The notes below the pieces were generated by a model. It was not told where the DNA came from and did no database searches. It saw nothing but the letters and a program-made list of their open reading frames with translations. Source: Weissella muntiaci (lineage in GTDB: Bacteria; Bacillota; Bacilli; Lactobacillales; Lactobacillaceae). From it: 64,000 bases of DNA. The translations under genes and the position numbers were made by a program. Of this stretch, positions 45,032 to 53,921 are shown one piece after another. The first letter of the stretch is position 1. Every line of letters starts with the position of its first letter. The stretch is taken from NCBI RefSeq assembly GCF_008107635.1, contig NZ_SDGZ01000023.1:1-64000 (forward strand). The letters are read 5' to 3'.

Positions 45032-45361
45032 CTATTGTTCCTCCGTAATAAACTTCAAACCAATCACACCTGTCAATAGCACAAGTAAGAAGAAAATTTC
45101 CGACCAACTCAAATGATCTCCAAAAAGGAGCCATCCCGTGATCACCGTTGCACCCGTTCCAAGACCAACGAAAACGGCATATACCGTTCCAACTGGCAAC
45201 TGAGCACTAGCTGTCATAAACAGCAAAAAAGAAATACCAAGTGCTAACAGCGTTAGCCCCCAAGTTAACAAACTGTTCGCATGCTTAATCCCAACAACCC
45301 AGCCATCTTCGAAGATGATTGCGATTAGGATTTTTGTCCATGGGTTTCTGATAATTGCCAT
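45032..45361 (-). CDS. SMR transporter subunit, YkkC-like
   Basis: 109 residues from the ATG behind GAGGG; a TTG four codons upstream is a weaker option. It contains FEDGWVVGIKHANSLLTWG with the essential glutamate, then LPVGTVYAVFVGLGTGATV and LLTGVIGLKFITEE, all close to YkkC. It should form a heterodimer with the YkkD-like product. The first helix is shortened or altered (NPWTKILIAIIFE). No guanidine-I riboswitch precedes it. Confidence 0.85.
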   Translation of the reverse strand: MAIIRNPWTKILIAIIFEDGWVVGIKHANSLLTWGLTLLALGISFLLFMTASAQLPVGTVYAVFVGLGTGATVITGWLLFGDHLSWSEIFFLLVLLTGVIGLKFITEEQ

Positions 45362-45509
45362 ATGGTCCCTCAACTACTTTCTATCATATTAATCAATCAA
45401 CCAAAAGTTAGCTGATTAATTCAAATTCACACTTTCTTCATAAATTATAAACAATAATACCACTAGTTACCATTTTTCTGAACAATCAACTCATAGATGA
45501 TTTTCAATT

Positions 45510-45629
45510 TTTTCTAAAGGAGCCCCGCTTTCGACTTCAAATCAATTACACTTGCTTACGGGAGGCACAGCCGCTAAGGCAAAATCATTCTTTACCATTG
45601 CGAACTTACTTCTTAGGGGGAATTAAATC
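45510..45629 (+). promoter_or_regulatory. Possible structured leader of the TraX-family gene
   Basis: The sequence before the GTG start contains a hairpin, TTGC-TTA-CGG pairing with CCG-TAA-GGCAA around GAGGCACAG, and a GAGCCCCG segment that could pair with CGGGAGGC. It matches no riboswitch consensus I know. It may be chance. Confidence 0.3.
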
Positions 45630-46412
45630 GTGCAAAAAAAATATGGCTTATCAAGTTATTCCTTGAAAATGATTGCGATTGTTTTCATGCTAATTGATCA
45701 TATCAATACCTATCTTGGGCAAAGCCTGCACTTGCCACTTTGGGTTGCCTGGCTCGGTCGCTTTGTCGCTCCGCTATTTGTATATTTATTGATTGAGGGC
45801 TTCTTTTACACTCGCAATCGTTGGCGTTATTTAAGACGACTTTTGCTTGCAACCGGAGTTATGGCAATCGGGAATATCGTTTATAATCTAATCAGTAAGT
45901 CATACATCAATCCGTATGACCAACAGATAAATTACTTCAATTTTTTAGGTCCTCAAAATATCTTTCTCACCTTAACATTGATTTTTGCTTTACTAATGCT
46001 CTTCGAAAACTTTAAAGAAGCAAAATTAATAGGTAGATTGCTCGGACTACTTGGCATTCTAGTCATGGCCTTTCTGTTACTGTTCAGCGAAGGTGGGATC
46101 TACTTGTTGCCAATTACGCTAATTATGTACACTGCAAGAAAAGCAAAGCTTCCACAAATTAATTATATTGGGATTACACTTTTCACATTAGCGTTACTGT
46201 TTCTTGCTGTTCAAAGTCATACTGGTGACCAAAGTCTGTATGCCTATCTAACCTTCGACAATGAATTTATGATGATTACAGTTTTGCCATTTATCTATCT
46301 CTATAATCATCAACGCGGTGGCACTGGACGTCCATTTGAGAAGTACTTCTTCTATTTCTTCTATCCAATTCATTTATGGATTCTATATGCTTTACACTTG
46401 ATTCTTAACTAA
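45630..46412 (+). CDS. TraX family membrane protein
   Basis: 260 residues with about eight helices. It opens SSYSLKMIAIVFMLIDHINTYLG and ends with FEKYFFYFFYPIHLWILYAL, both marks of the TraX family. TraX of F plasmid acetylates pilin, but chromosomal firmicute members have no known role and no conjugation genes are nearby. The start codon is GTG behind AGGGGG. Confidence 0.9.
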   Translation: MQKKYGLSSYSLKMIAIVFMLIDHINTYLGQSLHLPLWVAWLGRFVAPLFVYLLIEGFFYTRNRWRYLRRLLLATGVMAIGNIVYNLISKSYINPYDQQINYFNFLGPQNIFLTLTLIFALLMLFENFKEAKLIGRLLGLLGILVMAFLLLFSEGGIYLLPITLIMYTARKAKLPQINYIGITLFTLALLFLAVQSHTGDQSLYAYLTFDNEFMMITVLPFIYLYNHQRGGTGRPFEKYFFYFFYPIHLWILYALHLILN

Positions 46413-46421
46413 TCACAACAA

Positions 46422-46463
46422 AAAAAAGAGCCTATGACATGTTTCGCTTGTCATAGGCTCTTT
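46422..46463. terminator. Bidirectional terminator
   Basis: AAAGAGCCTATGACA and TGTCATAGGCTCTTT close a 9-nt loop. Confidence 0.9.
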
Positions 46464-46469
46464 AATCTA

Positions 46470-48194
46470 CTACTTAAACCAACTGTCAACTTGACTCTGA
46501 TGTGCTTTAATCCACTTTTTGGCAGCCGCTTCTGGCGTCTGACCATTTTGAACATCATACATCACAGACTCCATGTCGTCAGAGGTCCACTTAAAGTTCT
46601 TCATTACCTTATATGCCTGAGGCTTATCTGTTTTAAGTCCTTTACGAACTACAGTATTAATCGTTTCTTCTTTACCGAAGACACCCTTAGGATCCTTTAA
46701 ATACTTCAAATGGTACTTTTGGAACATCCAATGTGGCGACCAACCTGTAATAACGATATCTTGCTTGCTCTCATAAGCTTTATTCAAGGCAACCGTCATC
46801 GCGCCAGTTGAGGCAGGAGTAATCTTCCAACCTTGGCTTGTTAGACCATATTGATCAAGTGCCTTTTGAGCTGAGTTCATCACTCCGGCCCCAGGTTCAA
46901 TTCCTGTTACAGTCTGATTTGCTTGATTTGTTAATTCATCAATTGAATTAACGTTCATATAATCAGGAACCACCAGCCCCGTCTTAGCACCCTTAAGATT
47001 TGGCCCAAGCAATTCAAGGTCCTTCTTGTACTTCTTATATTGTGCAGCGTGAGTTACCGGTAACCAAGCCGAAACCATTCCATCAGCTTGATTTGTCGCT
47101 ACTGACTGCCACATGACTGAATTATCAAGCGGCGTCGTATTGACTTTAAACCCATGTTCACGCATTGCCTCAGCTAATACATTTGTCGAAGCAACTTCTG
47201 AATCCCACTGAACGTATACTAAATCAACAGTCTTAGCATTTTCCTGGTTAGAAACCAACACGCCGCCGATTCCACTTGCCAAAAGCACAATCACTGATCC
47301 CAGACCAAGCCACTTTTTCCATGGACGATTCGTCTGGTTAACTTTTTCTTCAATTGGTCGGTTAAGCTTTTGCGTAAAGCGATCAATAATGATTGCCAAG
47401 ATTACTAGCGCAAGACCATTGACGAATCCCTTACCAATATCAGCATTTTGGACAGCTGATAGAACACCACGACCTAGTCCAGGCGCACCAATCATTGACG
47501 CAATCACGACCATTGACAAGGCCAACATAATCGTCTGATTAACACCTGCAAGAATTGTTCCCTTAGCTAAAGGCAATTCCAATTTAAAGAGCTTTTGTCG
47601 TGAGGTTGAACCGAATGACTCAGCCGCTTCAACCAAATCCTTTGGTACCTGACGAATTCCCAAATTGGTAAATCGAACTGTTGGTGGCAATGCAAAGATA
47701 ATTGATGCAAAGACCCCTGGTACGACACCGATTCCAAAGAAAGCTACGGCTGGAATTAAATACACGAACCCTGGCATCGTCTGCATAAAGTCCAAGATTG
47801 GTTGAACTATTTTAGCTACAGTTTCTTTCTTCGCCATCCAAATTCCAAGTGGAATTCCGATAATGATTGAAATCAAACTTGCAGTTAGCACCAATGTAAC
47901 TGTGCTCATTAAGTCATCCCACAAACCTTGGTTTTGAATCAATAGCAATCCCAAGAATGTAAAGAGTGGAAAGCCCCATTTTTTCCCATATACTAAGGCT
48001 GCCAAGATTGTCATCACGATTACAAATATCCAGAACGGAACAGCCGTTAACCCATTCGTGATGGCATCCATAAAGCTAGTTCCGCCAGATTGCAAGGCAG
48101 CAAAAAAACCAGCTAAGTGGTTGGTCAGCCAATTGACAATTGTTTCGACCCAATCGGCCAAAGGCAATTTCATTAAACTCCCCATTAAAATCAT
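46470..48194 (-). CDS. Glycine betaine ABC permease/binding-protein fusion (OpuAB/BusAB)
   Basis: 574 residues. The N-terminal permease (about 20-290) contains the EAA-loop region EAAESFGSTSRQKLFKLELP. A helix at 298-315 links it to a C-terminal substrate-binding domain that begins KTVDLVYVQWDSEVASTNVLAEAM and contains TGWSPHWMFQKYHLKYLKDP, the betaine-binding type. Such fusions import glycine betaine in osmotic stress. A second in-frame ATG seven codons in has a better ribosome binding site. It follows the ATPase gene by one base. Confidence 0.93.
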   Translation of the reverse strand: MILMGSLMKLPLADWVETIVNWLTNHLAGFFAALQSGGTSFMDAITNGLTAVPFWIFVIVMTILAALVYGKKWGFPLFTFLGLLLIQNQGLWDDLMSTVTLVLTASLISIIIGIPLGIWMAKKETVAKIVQPILDFMQTMPGFVYLIPAVAFFGIGVVPGVFASIIFALPPTVRFTNLGIRQVPKDLVEAAESFGSTSRQKLFKLELPLAKGTILAGVNQTIMLALSMVVIASMIGAPGLGRGVLSAVQNADIGKGFVNGLALVILAIIIDRFTQKLNRPIEEKVNQTNRPWKKWLGLGSVIVLLASGIGGVLVSNQENAKTVDLVYVQWDSEVASTNVLAEAMREHGFKVNTTPLDNSVMWQSVATNQADGMVSAWLPVTHAAQYKKYKKDLELLGPNLKGAKTGLVVPDYMNVNSIDELTNQANQTVTGIEPGAGVMNSAQKALDQYGLTSQGWKITPASTGAMTVALNKAYESKQDIVITGWSPHWMFQKYHLKYLKDPKGVFGKEETINTVVRKGLKTDKPQAYKVMKNFKWTSDDMESVMYDVQNGQTPEAAAKKWIKAHQSQVDSWFK

Positions 48195-48195
48195 A

Positions 48196-49392
48196 TTATG
48201 CTTCCCCCTCGTTGATATTCATTTCTGTCTCAGCTAGGGCTTCCAACACGCGACCACGAATAATGACACCCAATAAACGACCTTCTTCTACAACTGCCAA
48301 AGGTGTGGGCGAATCATAAATTAATGGCATAACCTCAGACACTAAAGTATCCTTAGGAATCGTAATCATCTCTGTTACTGCTTCAGCGAGTGGTTTATTT
48401 TCCCGACGAGCGGCATAAAGGTCTTCACTTGCTACGAAGCCCTTAAATTGCCGGTTGCGATCGACAGCGACCAGTCCCGAAACCTCTTCATCGTGCATCT
48501 TCTTTAATGCAACATTCGGTCCATCAACATCAATATTAGTTGTCAAAGGCGGAATCATAATATTCTCAGCCGTTAAGACCTTCGAACGATCAACATCCTC
48601 AATAAAGGCACGTACATAATCATTCGCTGGATGTGTCAAAATCTGCTCACCAGTTCCAACTTGCATGATTTGACCATCTTTCATAATGGCAATCCGATCA
48701 CCAATCCGTAAAGCCTCATTTAGATCGTGCGAAATAAAGATGATTGTCTTTTGGAACTTAGCTTGTAAGTCCAAAAGCTCATCTTGCATCTCACGCCGAA
48801 TCAATGGATCCAAAGCCGAGAAGGCTTCATCCATCAATAATATTTCTGGGTCATTCGCTAGCGCACGCGCTAAACCAACTCGTTGTTGCATTCCACCAGA
48901 AAGTTGTGTTGGATATTGATCTTTAAAGCTTAATAGATTGGCATTATCAAGCGCCTTCTCTGCACGTTCACGTCGTTCAGCCTTGGCTACGCCTTGAATT
49001 TCCAAGCCGTATTCAGTATTCTCAAGAATTGTCCGCTGTGGGAACAAACCGAAACTTTGGAACACCATGCTCATTTTCTTACGACGAACTTCAAGTAGCT
49101 GATCTTTCTTTAGCTTAGAAATATCTTGCCCGTCAAGATAGATTTCACCTGCTGTGGGCTCGATTAACCGATTCAAAAGTCGAATCAGTGTCGATTTACC
49201 CGAGCCGGATAGTCCCATAATGACGAAAATCTCGCCCTCTTCTATATCCAAATTGGCATCATAGACACCAACAGTCGCTCCAGTTTGCTTTAAGATGTCT
49301 TCTTTAGCTTCCCCTGATTCCACCAACTTTAATGCCGGCTTCACCTTTTTACCAAAGATTTTCGTTAAATGCTGAATGCTTACTTTCGTCAT
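48196..49392 (-). CDS. Glycine betaine ABC ATPase (OpuAA/BusAA)
   Basis: 398 residues. Walker [10 protein letters not shown] (about 59-67), the signature [15 protein letters not shown], Walker [13 protein letters not shown] and an extended C terminus with two CBS domains (about 280-390). The CBS pair senses ionic strength or c-di-AMP in the family. Together with the fusion gene it forms the OpuA/Bus osmolyte importer. The ribosome binding site is AGGGGAAG. A palindrome upstream is a candidate operator. Confidence 0.95.
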   Translation of the reverse strand: MTKVSIQHLTKIFGKKVKPALKLVESGEAKEDILKQTGATVGVYDANLDIEEGEIFVIMGLSGSGKSTLIRLLNRLIEPTAGEIYLDGQDISKLKKDQLLEVRRKKMSMVFQSFGLFPQRTILENTEYGLEIQGVAKAERRERAEKALDNANLLSFKDQYPTQLSGGMQQRVGLARALANDPEILLMDEAFSALDPLIRREMQDELLDLQAKFQKTIIFISHDLNEALRIGDRIAIMKDGQIMQVGTGEQILTHPANDYVRAFIEDVDRSKVLTAENIMIPPLTTNIDVDGPNVALKKMHDEEVSGLVAVDRNRQFKGFVASEDLYAARRENKPLAEAVTEMITIPKDTLVSEVMPLIYDSPTPLAVVEEGRLLGVIIRGRVLEALAETEMNINEGEA

Positions 49393-49462
49393 GAATTACT
49401 TCCCCTACTTGTTTGCAAATTTTTTAATACTTAATTTTATAAATAAGTATACCTTGCAGTTT

Positions 49463-49481
49463 ACTTACGTTCTCCGTAAGT
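49463..49481. promoter_or_regulatory. Candidate operator of the betaine operon
   Basis: ACTTACG-TTCTC-CGTAAGT has perfect 7-bp arms and lies at the expected -35 region before a TATACT. In lactococci BusR represses this operon; whether this is its site is unverified. Confidence 0.45.
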
Positions 49482-49551
49482 TCTTCTAAATATTGTAAAC
49501 ACTTTGTATAACCTTCTGTCAAAAATAATTATCTATACCATTTTAGCTAAT

Positions 49552-49592
49552 AAAAAACATCTAAGTCAACGAATCAGCTTAGACGCTTTTTA
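49552..49592 (-). terminator. Terminator after oleate hydratase
   Basis: CGTCTAAG and CTTAGATG pair (one G-U), followed on the minus strand by T6, about 100 bases after the gene. Confidence 0.7.
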
Positions 49593-49693
49593 ATGTTCAT
49601 TTTATCAACTATACCATTTATAAATTATTTTTTACAAACAGCGCTATATCTACATTCTCTCATCTAGACATGTATCCGCTTTCATGTTATATA

Positions 49694-51475
49694 CTATAAA
49701 AGTTTAGCATCTCGGGCAATTTCACCGAGATATGTTCCTGTATATTTCTTCATTTCATGCTCAATTAAACGTTTCTCAATAAATGGTAATTCCATATCCG
49801 CAAGTTTCTTACGATCAGATAAGTAATAAATCGCCTTCGCTAATTGACGGACGTCATATGCTGAATCAAATACCTCTGGAACACCACGATCAACATCCAA
49901 AAGAGTATAAACCGCCTCCATTGCCGTCCTAACAGAATATTCCGTTGTAAAGACTGTATCTTGCTGTTCCGACTCAGCAAAATTACCGATTAAAGCCAAA
50001 TTCTTTGAGCCCTTTGGCACCACCGCTGGCCGATCTCCCGGCTGGCGAAGCATAAAGTAAGAGGTAATAAACGGCATGTACACTGGCACTGCATTTACCG
50101 CATTTTCAACAAAGTCATGAATCTCAGCCTCAGGCATCCCAAGGTGATACATCAACTCCTCTGCAATTTCTGCGCCACTGGCTTGCTCAATTGGCTTATT
50201 AATGTAATTACCGGCGGTATTTGATAATAGTCCATAAACCCACATGACCGTTTCGTCAGTCTTTTGATCCATCTTAAAATGGGGTTGCCGATGAATGGCA
50301 AAGCTCATTAACCAATTCGAGTCCTTAACCGTAACGATTCCACCCGTTACAACTTTACCAGTCCGTAAGTCGCGCTTGGTCAATCGCTTGATATATGGAT
50401 CGATCTGCGCATTTTTAAAGGTCAAGGTCGCTGAAACATACCAACTTTCAGCCGGCAGGTTTTGGTAAAAGGCCTTTGGATTACCAAGCGCTGGTGATTG
50501 TGCGGCAAGCTTCTCCCAAAGCTTCCAACTGCCACCAGGCTCCTTGGTTATCGGTGCCGGAGTATGCTGGTCGCCTTGTGTTGAGCTTTCTGTAATCGAA
50601 CCATTTGTCACAAACACAAAATCATCTGACGTCAAGGTAATCTGCTTTACCGTGCCATCCGCTTCCTTGATTTGAAGTGCTTGGGCCTGCAGCTCCTCTG
50701 TGCCTTCATGTAGGCTAACATTTTCGACTTGCGTCCCATAATGGAAGTTCACACCCTGCTTCTGTAGATAAGCCAGTACCGGTTTCACCAACGATTCATA
50801 TTGGTTATATTTAGTGAACTTTAATGCTGAAAAATCTGGTAGACCATCAATATGATGAATAAAGCGATGAATATAACGTCGCATTTCAATAGCCGAATGC
50901 CATTTTTCAAAAGCAAACATTGTGCTCCAATATAGCCAGAAATTAGAGGCAAAGAATTCGTCGGAGAACACATCTTCAATTTTCTCGCCAATCAATTGAT
51001 CTTCAGAACGCATAAACAAATCCAATAATTCCTGCTGAGCTTGTCTGCTAAGTGTAAAATCGCCATCATCAGGAACTCGTTCACCCCGATTGGCAATAAT
51101 TCGACAGTTGGATGAATTTGGATCGGCTCGATTCAGACGATAAAATTCGTCCAAAACGCTAGCATCAGGTATCTCGAGTGATGGAATACTTCGATATAAA
51201 TCCCAGAGGGTTTCAAAATGGTTTTCCATTTCACGACCACCTCGAGTTACAAGACCGACATTTGAGATGAAATGACCATCCAACGATCCACCAAATTCAT
51301 CCAACTCTTCATAAATGTGAATATTATCTGCCGGCATATATGCATCACGAATCAAAAATACTGCAGTTGCTAAACCTGCTAAACCGCCACCAACAATATG
51401 CGCCGTTTTATCTTCAATTCCAGCATTTTTTGCTGGTCGAACAAAAGCTTCATAATTTCCATTTGTATATCGCAT
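49694..51475 (-). CDS. ohyA: Oleate hydratase
   Basis: 593 residues from the ATG behind GGGGG; an earlier ATG lies at the predicted transcription start and is rejected. The N terminus MRYTNGNYEAFVRPAK is typical of lactobacillary oleate hydratases (MCRA family). The FAD site HIVGGGLAGLATAVFL (about 27-40) and EELDEFGGSLDG follow. The enzyme adds water to the 9-10 double bond of oleic or linoleic acid and detoxifies free fatty acids at the membrane. Monocistronic, with a cre-like site at its promoter. Confidence 0.95.
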   Translation of the reverse strand: MRYTNGNYEAFVRPAKNAGIEDKTAHIVGGGLAGLATAVFLIRDAYMPADNIHIYEELDEFGGSLDGHFISNVGLVTRGGREMENHFETLWDLYRSIPSLEIPDASVLDEFYRLNRADPNSSNCRIIANRGERVPDDGDFTLSRQAQQELLDLFMRSEDQLIGEKIEDVFSDEFFASNFWLYWSTMFAFEKWHSAIEMRRYIHRFIHHIDGLPDFSALKFTKYNQYESLVKPVLAYLQKQGVNFHYGTQVENVSLHEGTEELQAQALQIKEADGTVKQITLTSDDFVFVTNGSITESSTQGDQHTPAPITKEPGGSWKLWEKLAAQSPALGNPKAFYQNLPAESWYVSATLTFKNAQIDPYIKRLTKRDLRTGKVVTGGIVTVKDSNWLMSFAIHRQPHFKMDQKTDETVMWVYGLLSNTAGNYINKPIEQASGAEIAEELMYHLGMPEAEIHDFVENAVNAVPVYMPFITSYFMLRQPGDRPAVVPKGSKNLALIGNFAESEQQDTVFTTEYSVRTAMEAVYTLLDVDRGVPEVFDSAYDVRQLAKAIYYLSDRKKLADMELPFIEKRLIEHEMKKYTGTYLGEIARDAKLL

Positions 51476-51518
51476 ATTAACCCCCATCAATCTTCGATTA
51501 ACTTCCATGTTTACCTTG

Positions 51519-51547
51519 ATTATAGTATTTATTTAAGCGCTTTCAAT
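51519..51547 (-). promoter_or_regulatory. Oleate hydratase promoter with cre-like site
   Basis: ATTGAA, 17 nt and a perfect TATAAT on the minus strand. TTTAAGCGCTTTCA (51532-51545), one mismatch from the CcpA cre consensus TGNAANCGNTNNCA, overlaps the -35 and spacer. Confidence 0.5.
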
Positions 51548-51584
51548 AAACAATTCTAATAGCACTGTTAAATGTAGCCGATTT

Positions 51585-51625
51585 AAAAAAGACTAATCGA
51601 TATTAATAATCGACTAGTCTTTTTA
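51585..51625 (-). terminator. Terminator of the OFA transporter gene
   Basis: AAAAAGACTA-TCGAT and ATCGA-TAGTCTTTTT pair with a small bulge. Confidence 0.8.
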
Positions 51626-51648
51626 AAAATCAAATTTATCAAAGCTAA

Positions 51649-52959
51649 TTAAGCATGCTTTACCGGCTTGCGAATAAATACCAAGATTACCAAACTTACA
51701 ATAACCATTGCTAACAACACTACCAATGTAAGATGGAAATTCAAAGGCATCGTCTTAGGTGGATTCAAAGGATTACCACTGGCAAGTAAGAATCCTGCCA
51801 AAATTGCACCTACACCAAACCCTTGATAAATCAATGAGTAATTTCGTGTATGATGTTCCAAACCAAAGTAGTCTCCCACAAAAGTCGGGAATACAGTAAT
51901 ATTTCCACCAAAGCTAAAGGCCATTGCAATAATAACCAAATTAACCAATAGTGCGCTCATCGTTTGATTGAGCAAAAGCATTACGATTGCGATTAACTGA
52001 ATCGTAAATGTAATGAAGAAGACGCTCTTTCGCCCAATGACGTCTGACAAGGCGCCTAAGACAAATCGACCAATTGTATTGGCAATCGCCACAATCGCCA
52101 CGAATGATGCAGCAGCGGCTGTTCCAGCCCATGTAGCGGGCTCACCAAGCCACTTAGAGGCCATCGGTGTAACCGCAGCTCCCAACAAGCCCATAAACGC
52201 AACAGCAGTCGTCAAGCAAATGAAAATCAAATAAGCTTGTGGTGTATGCAACATCTCTTTAGTCGTGAAGTTATTTGAACCACTAGCAGTGCTCTTAACA
52301 ACCGGATGCTCTGGAGCATCCTTTAGGAAGAATGCACCAACTACGATAATGATCATGGCTAGAACACCCCATACCATTAAAGTCTTAGTGATGTTTGTTC
52401 CCGTGATTTTGCCAAGTGATCCTGCAACACCCAAATCGATATACTTAAAAATAAAACTACCTAATCCATAACTGGCAACTGCGATTCCAGAAATTAAACC
52501 TGTCCGCTCAGGGAACCACTTAATTGCGTTTGATAAAGTTGTAATATAAGCAATTCCATCTGTAGCACCCAATAGAACACCACCAAACAACCATAATAAT
52601 GCCAACTGTCCCGTTGAATGAATTGTTGTAAGAGCAATAACTGCTATCCCATATAAAATTCCCATTACGATATTAACATTCCGAATGCCAAATCGCTTAA
52701 TAAGATTCGGCGCAATCAACGTCGCCAAAGCCAAACTTAACATACCCAATGTGAAGGTAAATGAAATGGTAGCGGGCTTAATGCCACCAACCAAAGTTGG
52801 CACACCGTTAACAACCTTAGCAGTTGCTCCCGTCATTTGTTGAATACCAACACTAAAAACTGACCAAGCGTAAAATGAACCCACACCGATTTGCACTAAG
52901 ACCGTCCCAAGAATGACTAGCCAGCGCTTATTCGGATTGTTCTGCATCGTCTCATCCAT
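51649..52959 (-). CDS. OFA-family MFS transporter (oxalate/formate antiporter-like)
   Basis: 436 residues with 12 helices. The family signature VQIGVGSFYAWSVFSVGIQQ near residue 20 identifies OFA, followed by WLFGGVLLGATDGIAYITTLSNAIKWFPERTGLISG and GRFVLGALSDVIGRKSVF. Members exchange oxalate, formate or other organic acids; the substrate here is open. The ribosome binding site is GGAG at a long spacing. Its promoter holds the best cre-like sequence in the window. Confidence 0.92.
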   Translation of the reverse strand: MDETMQNNPNKRWLVILGTVLVQIGVGSFYAWSVFSVGIQQMTGATAKVVNGVPTLVGGIKPATISFTFTLGMLSLALATLIAPNLIKRFGIRNVNIVMGILYGIAVIALTTIHSTGQLALLWLFGGVLLGATDGIAYITTLSNAIKWFPERTGLISGIAVASYGLGSFIFKYIDLGVAGSLGKITGTNITKTLMVWGVLAMIIIVVGAFFLKDAPEHPVVKSTASGSNNFTTKEMLHTPQAYLIFICLTTAVAFMGLLGAAVTPMASKWLGEPATWAGTAAAASFVAIVAIANTIGRFVLGALSDVIGRKSVFFITFTIQLIAIVMLLLNQTMSALLVNLVIIAMAFSFGGNITVFPTFVGDYFGLEHHTRNYSLIYQGFGVGAILAGFLLASGNPLNPPKTMPLNFHLTLVVLLAMVIVSLVILVFIRKPVKHA

Positions 52960-53075
52960 GATTTTGTACTCTCCTTACTAAATCATCAACATATAGCTTC
53001 TCAAACCATTTCTCTGTTTCTTAAATTAAATATACCCATCTCCCTTATTTATTCTTTGTAGAGCTCTCTAGATTT

Positions 53076-53104
53076 ATTATAACTCTTTTGGTAAGCGCTT
53101 ACAT
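53076..53104 (-). promoter_or_regulatory. OFA transporter promoter with cre-like site
   Basis: ATGTAA, 17 nt and TATAAT on the minus strand, with the palindrome GTAAGCGCTTAC (53091-53102) across the -35 and spacer. The flanked form matches cre at 13 of 14 positions. Confidence 0.55.
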
Positions 53105-53125
53105 ATACCTTTTTTAAATTTGCAC

Positions 53126-53165
53126 AAAAAAAGGTTCAAGCAACAACATTTGTTTACCTGAACCA
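53126..53165 (-). terminator. Terminator of srtA
   Basis: GGTTCA and TGAACC close an extended loop, followed by minus-strand T7. Confidence 0.7.
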
Positions 53166-53171
53166 TTTTAA

Positions 53172-53870
53172 TTATTTAACCCATCGATTGTCATCCATCA
53201 CCAGTTTGTCCAAAACTGACTTAGGTGTGTCTTTGAAATTCATTTCTTTTTCAAGTGTCCCTTGCATCAAAACACGACCAGCCTCTGCCGTGTAATCACA
53301 GGTTACTAGCGTAATCATCTTTTTGCCTGGCACATCATCAACAACTTCGACTTGATGAGGATCGATAACTTTATAGACCGTTGCCTTGTATTCATAAACT
53401 TTCTTCAGGTCCGTTAAATAAATCTTTTGACCAACCTTACCTGAATAATATAAAGGTGAAAACAAGATGTTGCGCCCACTTGATCCTTGAATGAAATGAC
53501 TGGCTAGGGCATAGTTTCCCTGCCCCATAACTTGATTTTCCTTCAGTGTTCCAGCACCTAATGCAATATTGATATTATCAACCCCATTTGAAATTGGCAC
53601 ATTTAATCCAATTTCTGGGATTGCCACATAACCAATAAAGTTAATCTTTCCAGCCTCCATCCGTGCCTTTAAGACTTGTTGAGCAGAAAGTGATTGAACT
53701 TTTTCCCACTTATAGTTACCTTGCTTTTCCTTACCTTTTGCTACGGATTTTTGGGTTACCGTTGGCTGAAACTTTGACAATGTATAAAAGGCGATTTGAT
53801 TATGAAAAATCAAAGCTAAACCTACCAACACTAATAGCAACCAACTGAACCGCTTGAACCACTTCCGCAT
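53172..53870 (-). CDS. srtA: Class A sortase
   Basis: 232 residues from the ATG behind GGGGAAGAAGAG. An N-terminal membrane anchor (about 5-25) precedes the sortase barrel. The catalytic triad is visible: His in YALASHF, Cys in ITLVTCDY and Arg in GRVLMQGTL. It cleaves LPxTG-type motifs and links surface proteins to lipid II; the LPKTD adhesin of this window is a likely substrate. It lies 51 bases after the amino-acid permease gene. Confidence 0.95.
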   Translation of the reverse strand: MRKWFKRFSWLLLVLVGLALIFHNQIAFYTLSKFQPTVTQKSVAKGKEKQGNYKWEKVQSLSAQQVLKARMEAGKINFIGYVAIPEIGLNVPISNGVDNINIALGAGTLKENQVMGQGNYALASHFIQGSSGRNILFSPLYYSGKVGQKIYLTDLKKVYEYKATVYKVIDPHQVEVVDDVPGKKMITLVTCDYTAEAGRVLMQGTLEKEMNFKDTPKSVLDKLVMDDNRWVK

Positions 53871-53921
53871 CTCTTCTTCCCCTCGACATCCCAAATATTT
53901 TCGTTGCTTAGATTCTCCAAG

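Noticed and set aside
45630-46412. Conjugative element suggested by the TraX-family protein
   Set aside because: No relaxase, mating-pore, integrase or attachment site is nearby; chromosomal TraX-like genes are common.
49671-49684. cre site near the end of oleate hydratase
   Set aside because: TGTATCCGCTTTCA lies just downstream of the gene's stop codon with no promoter; a chance match is likely.
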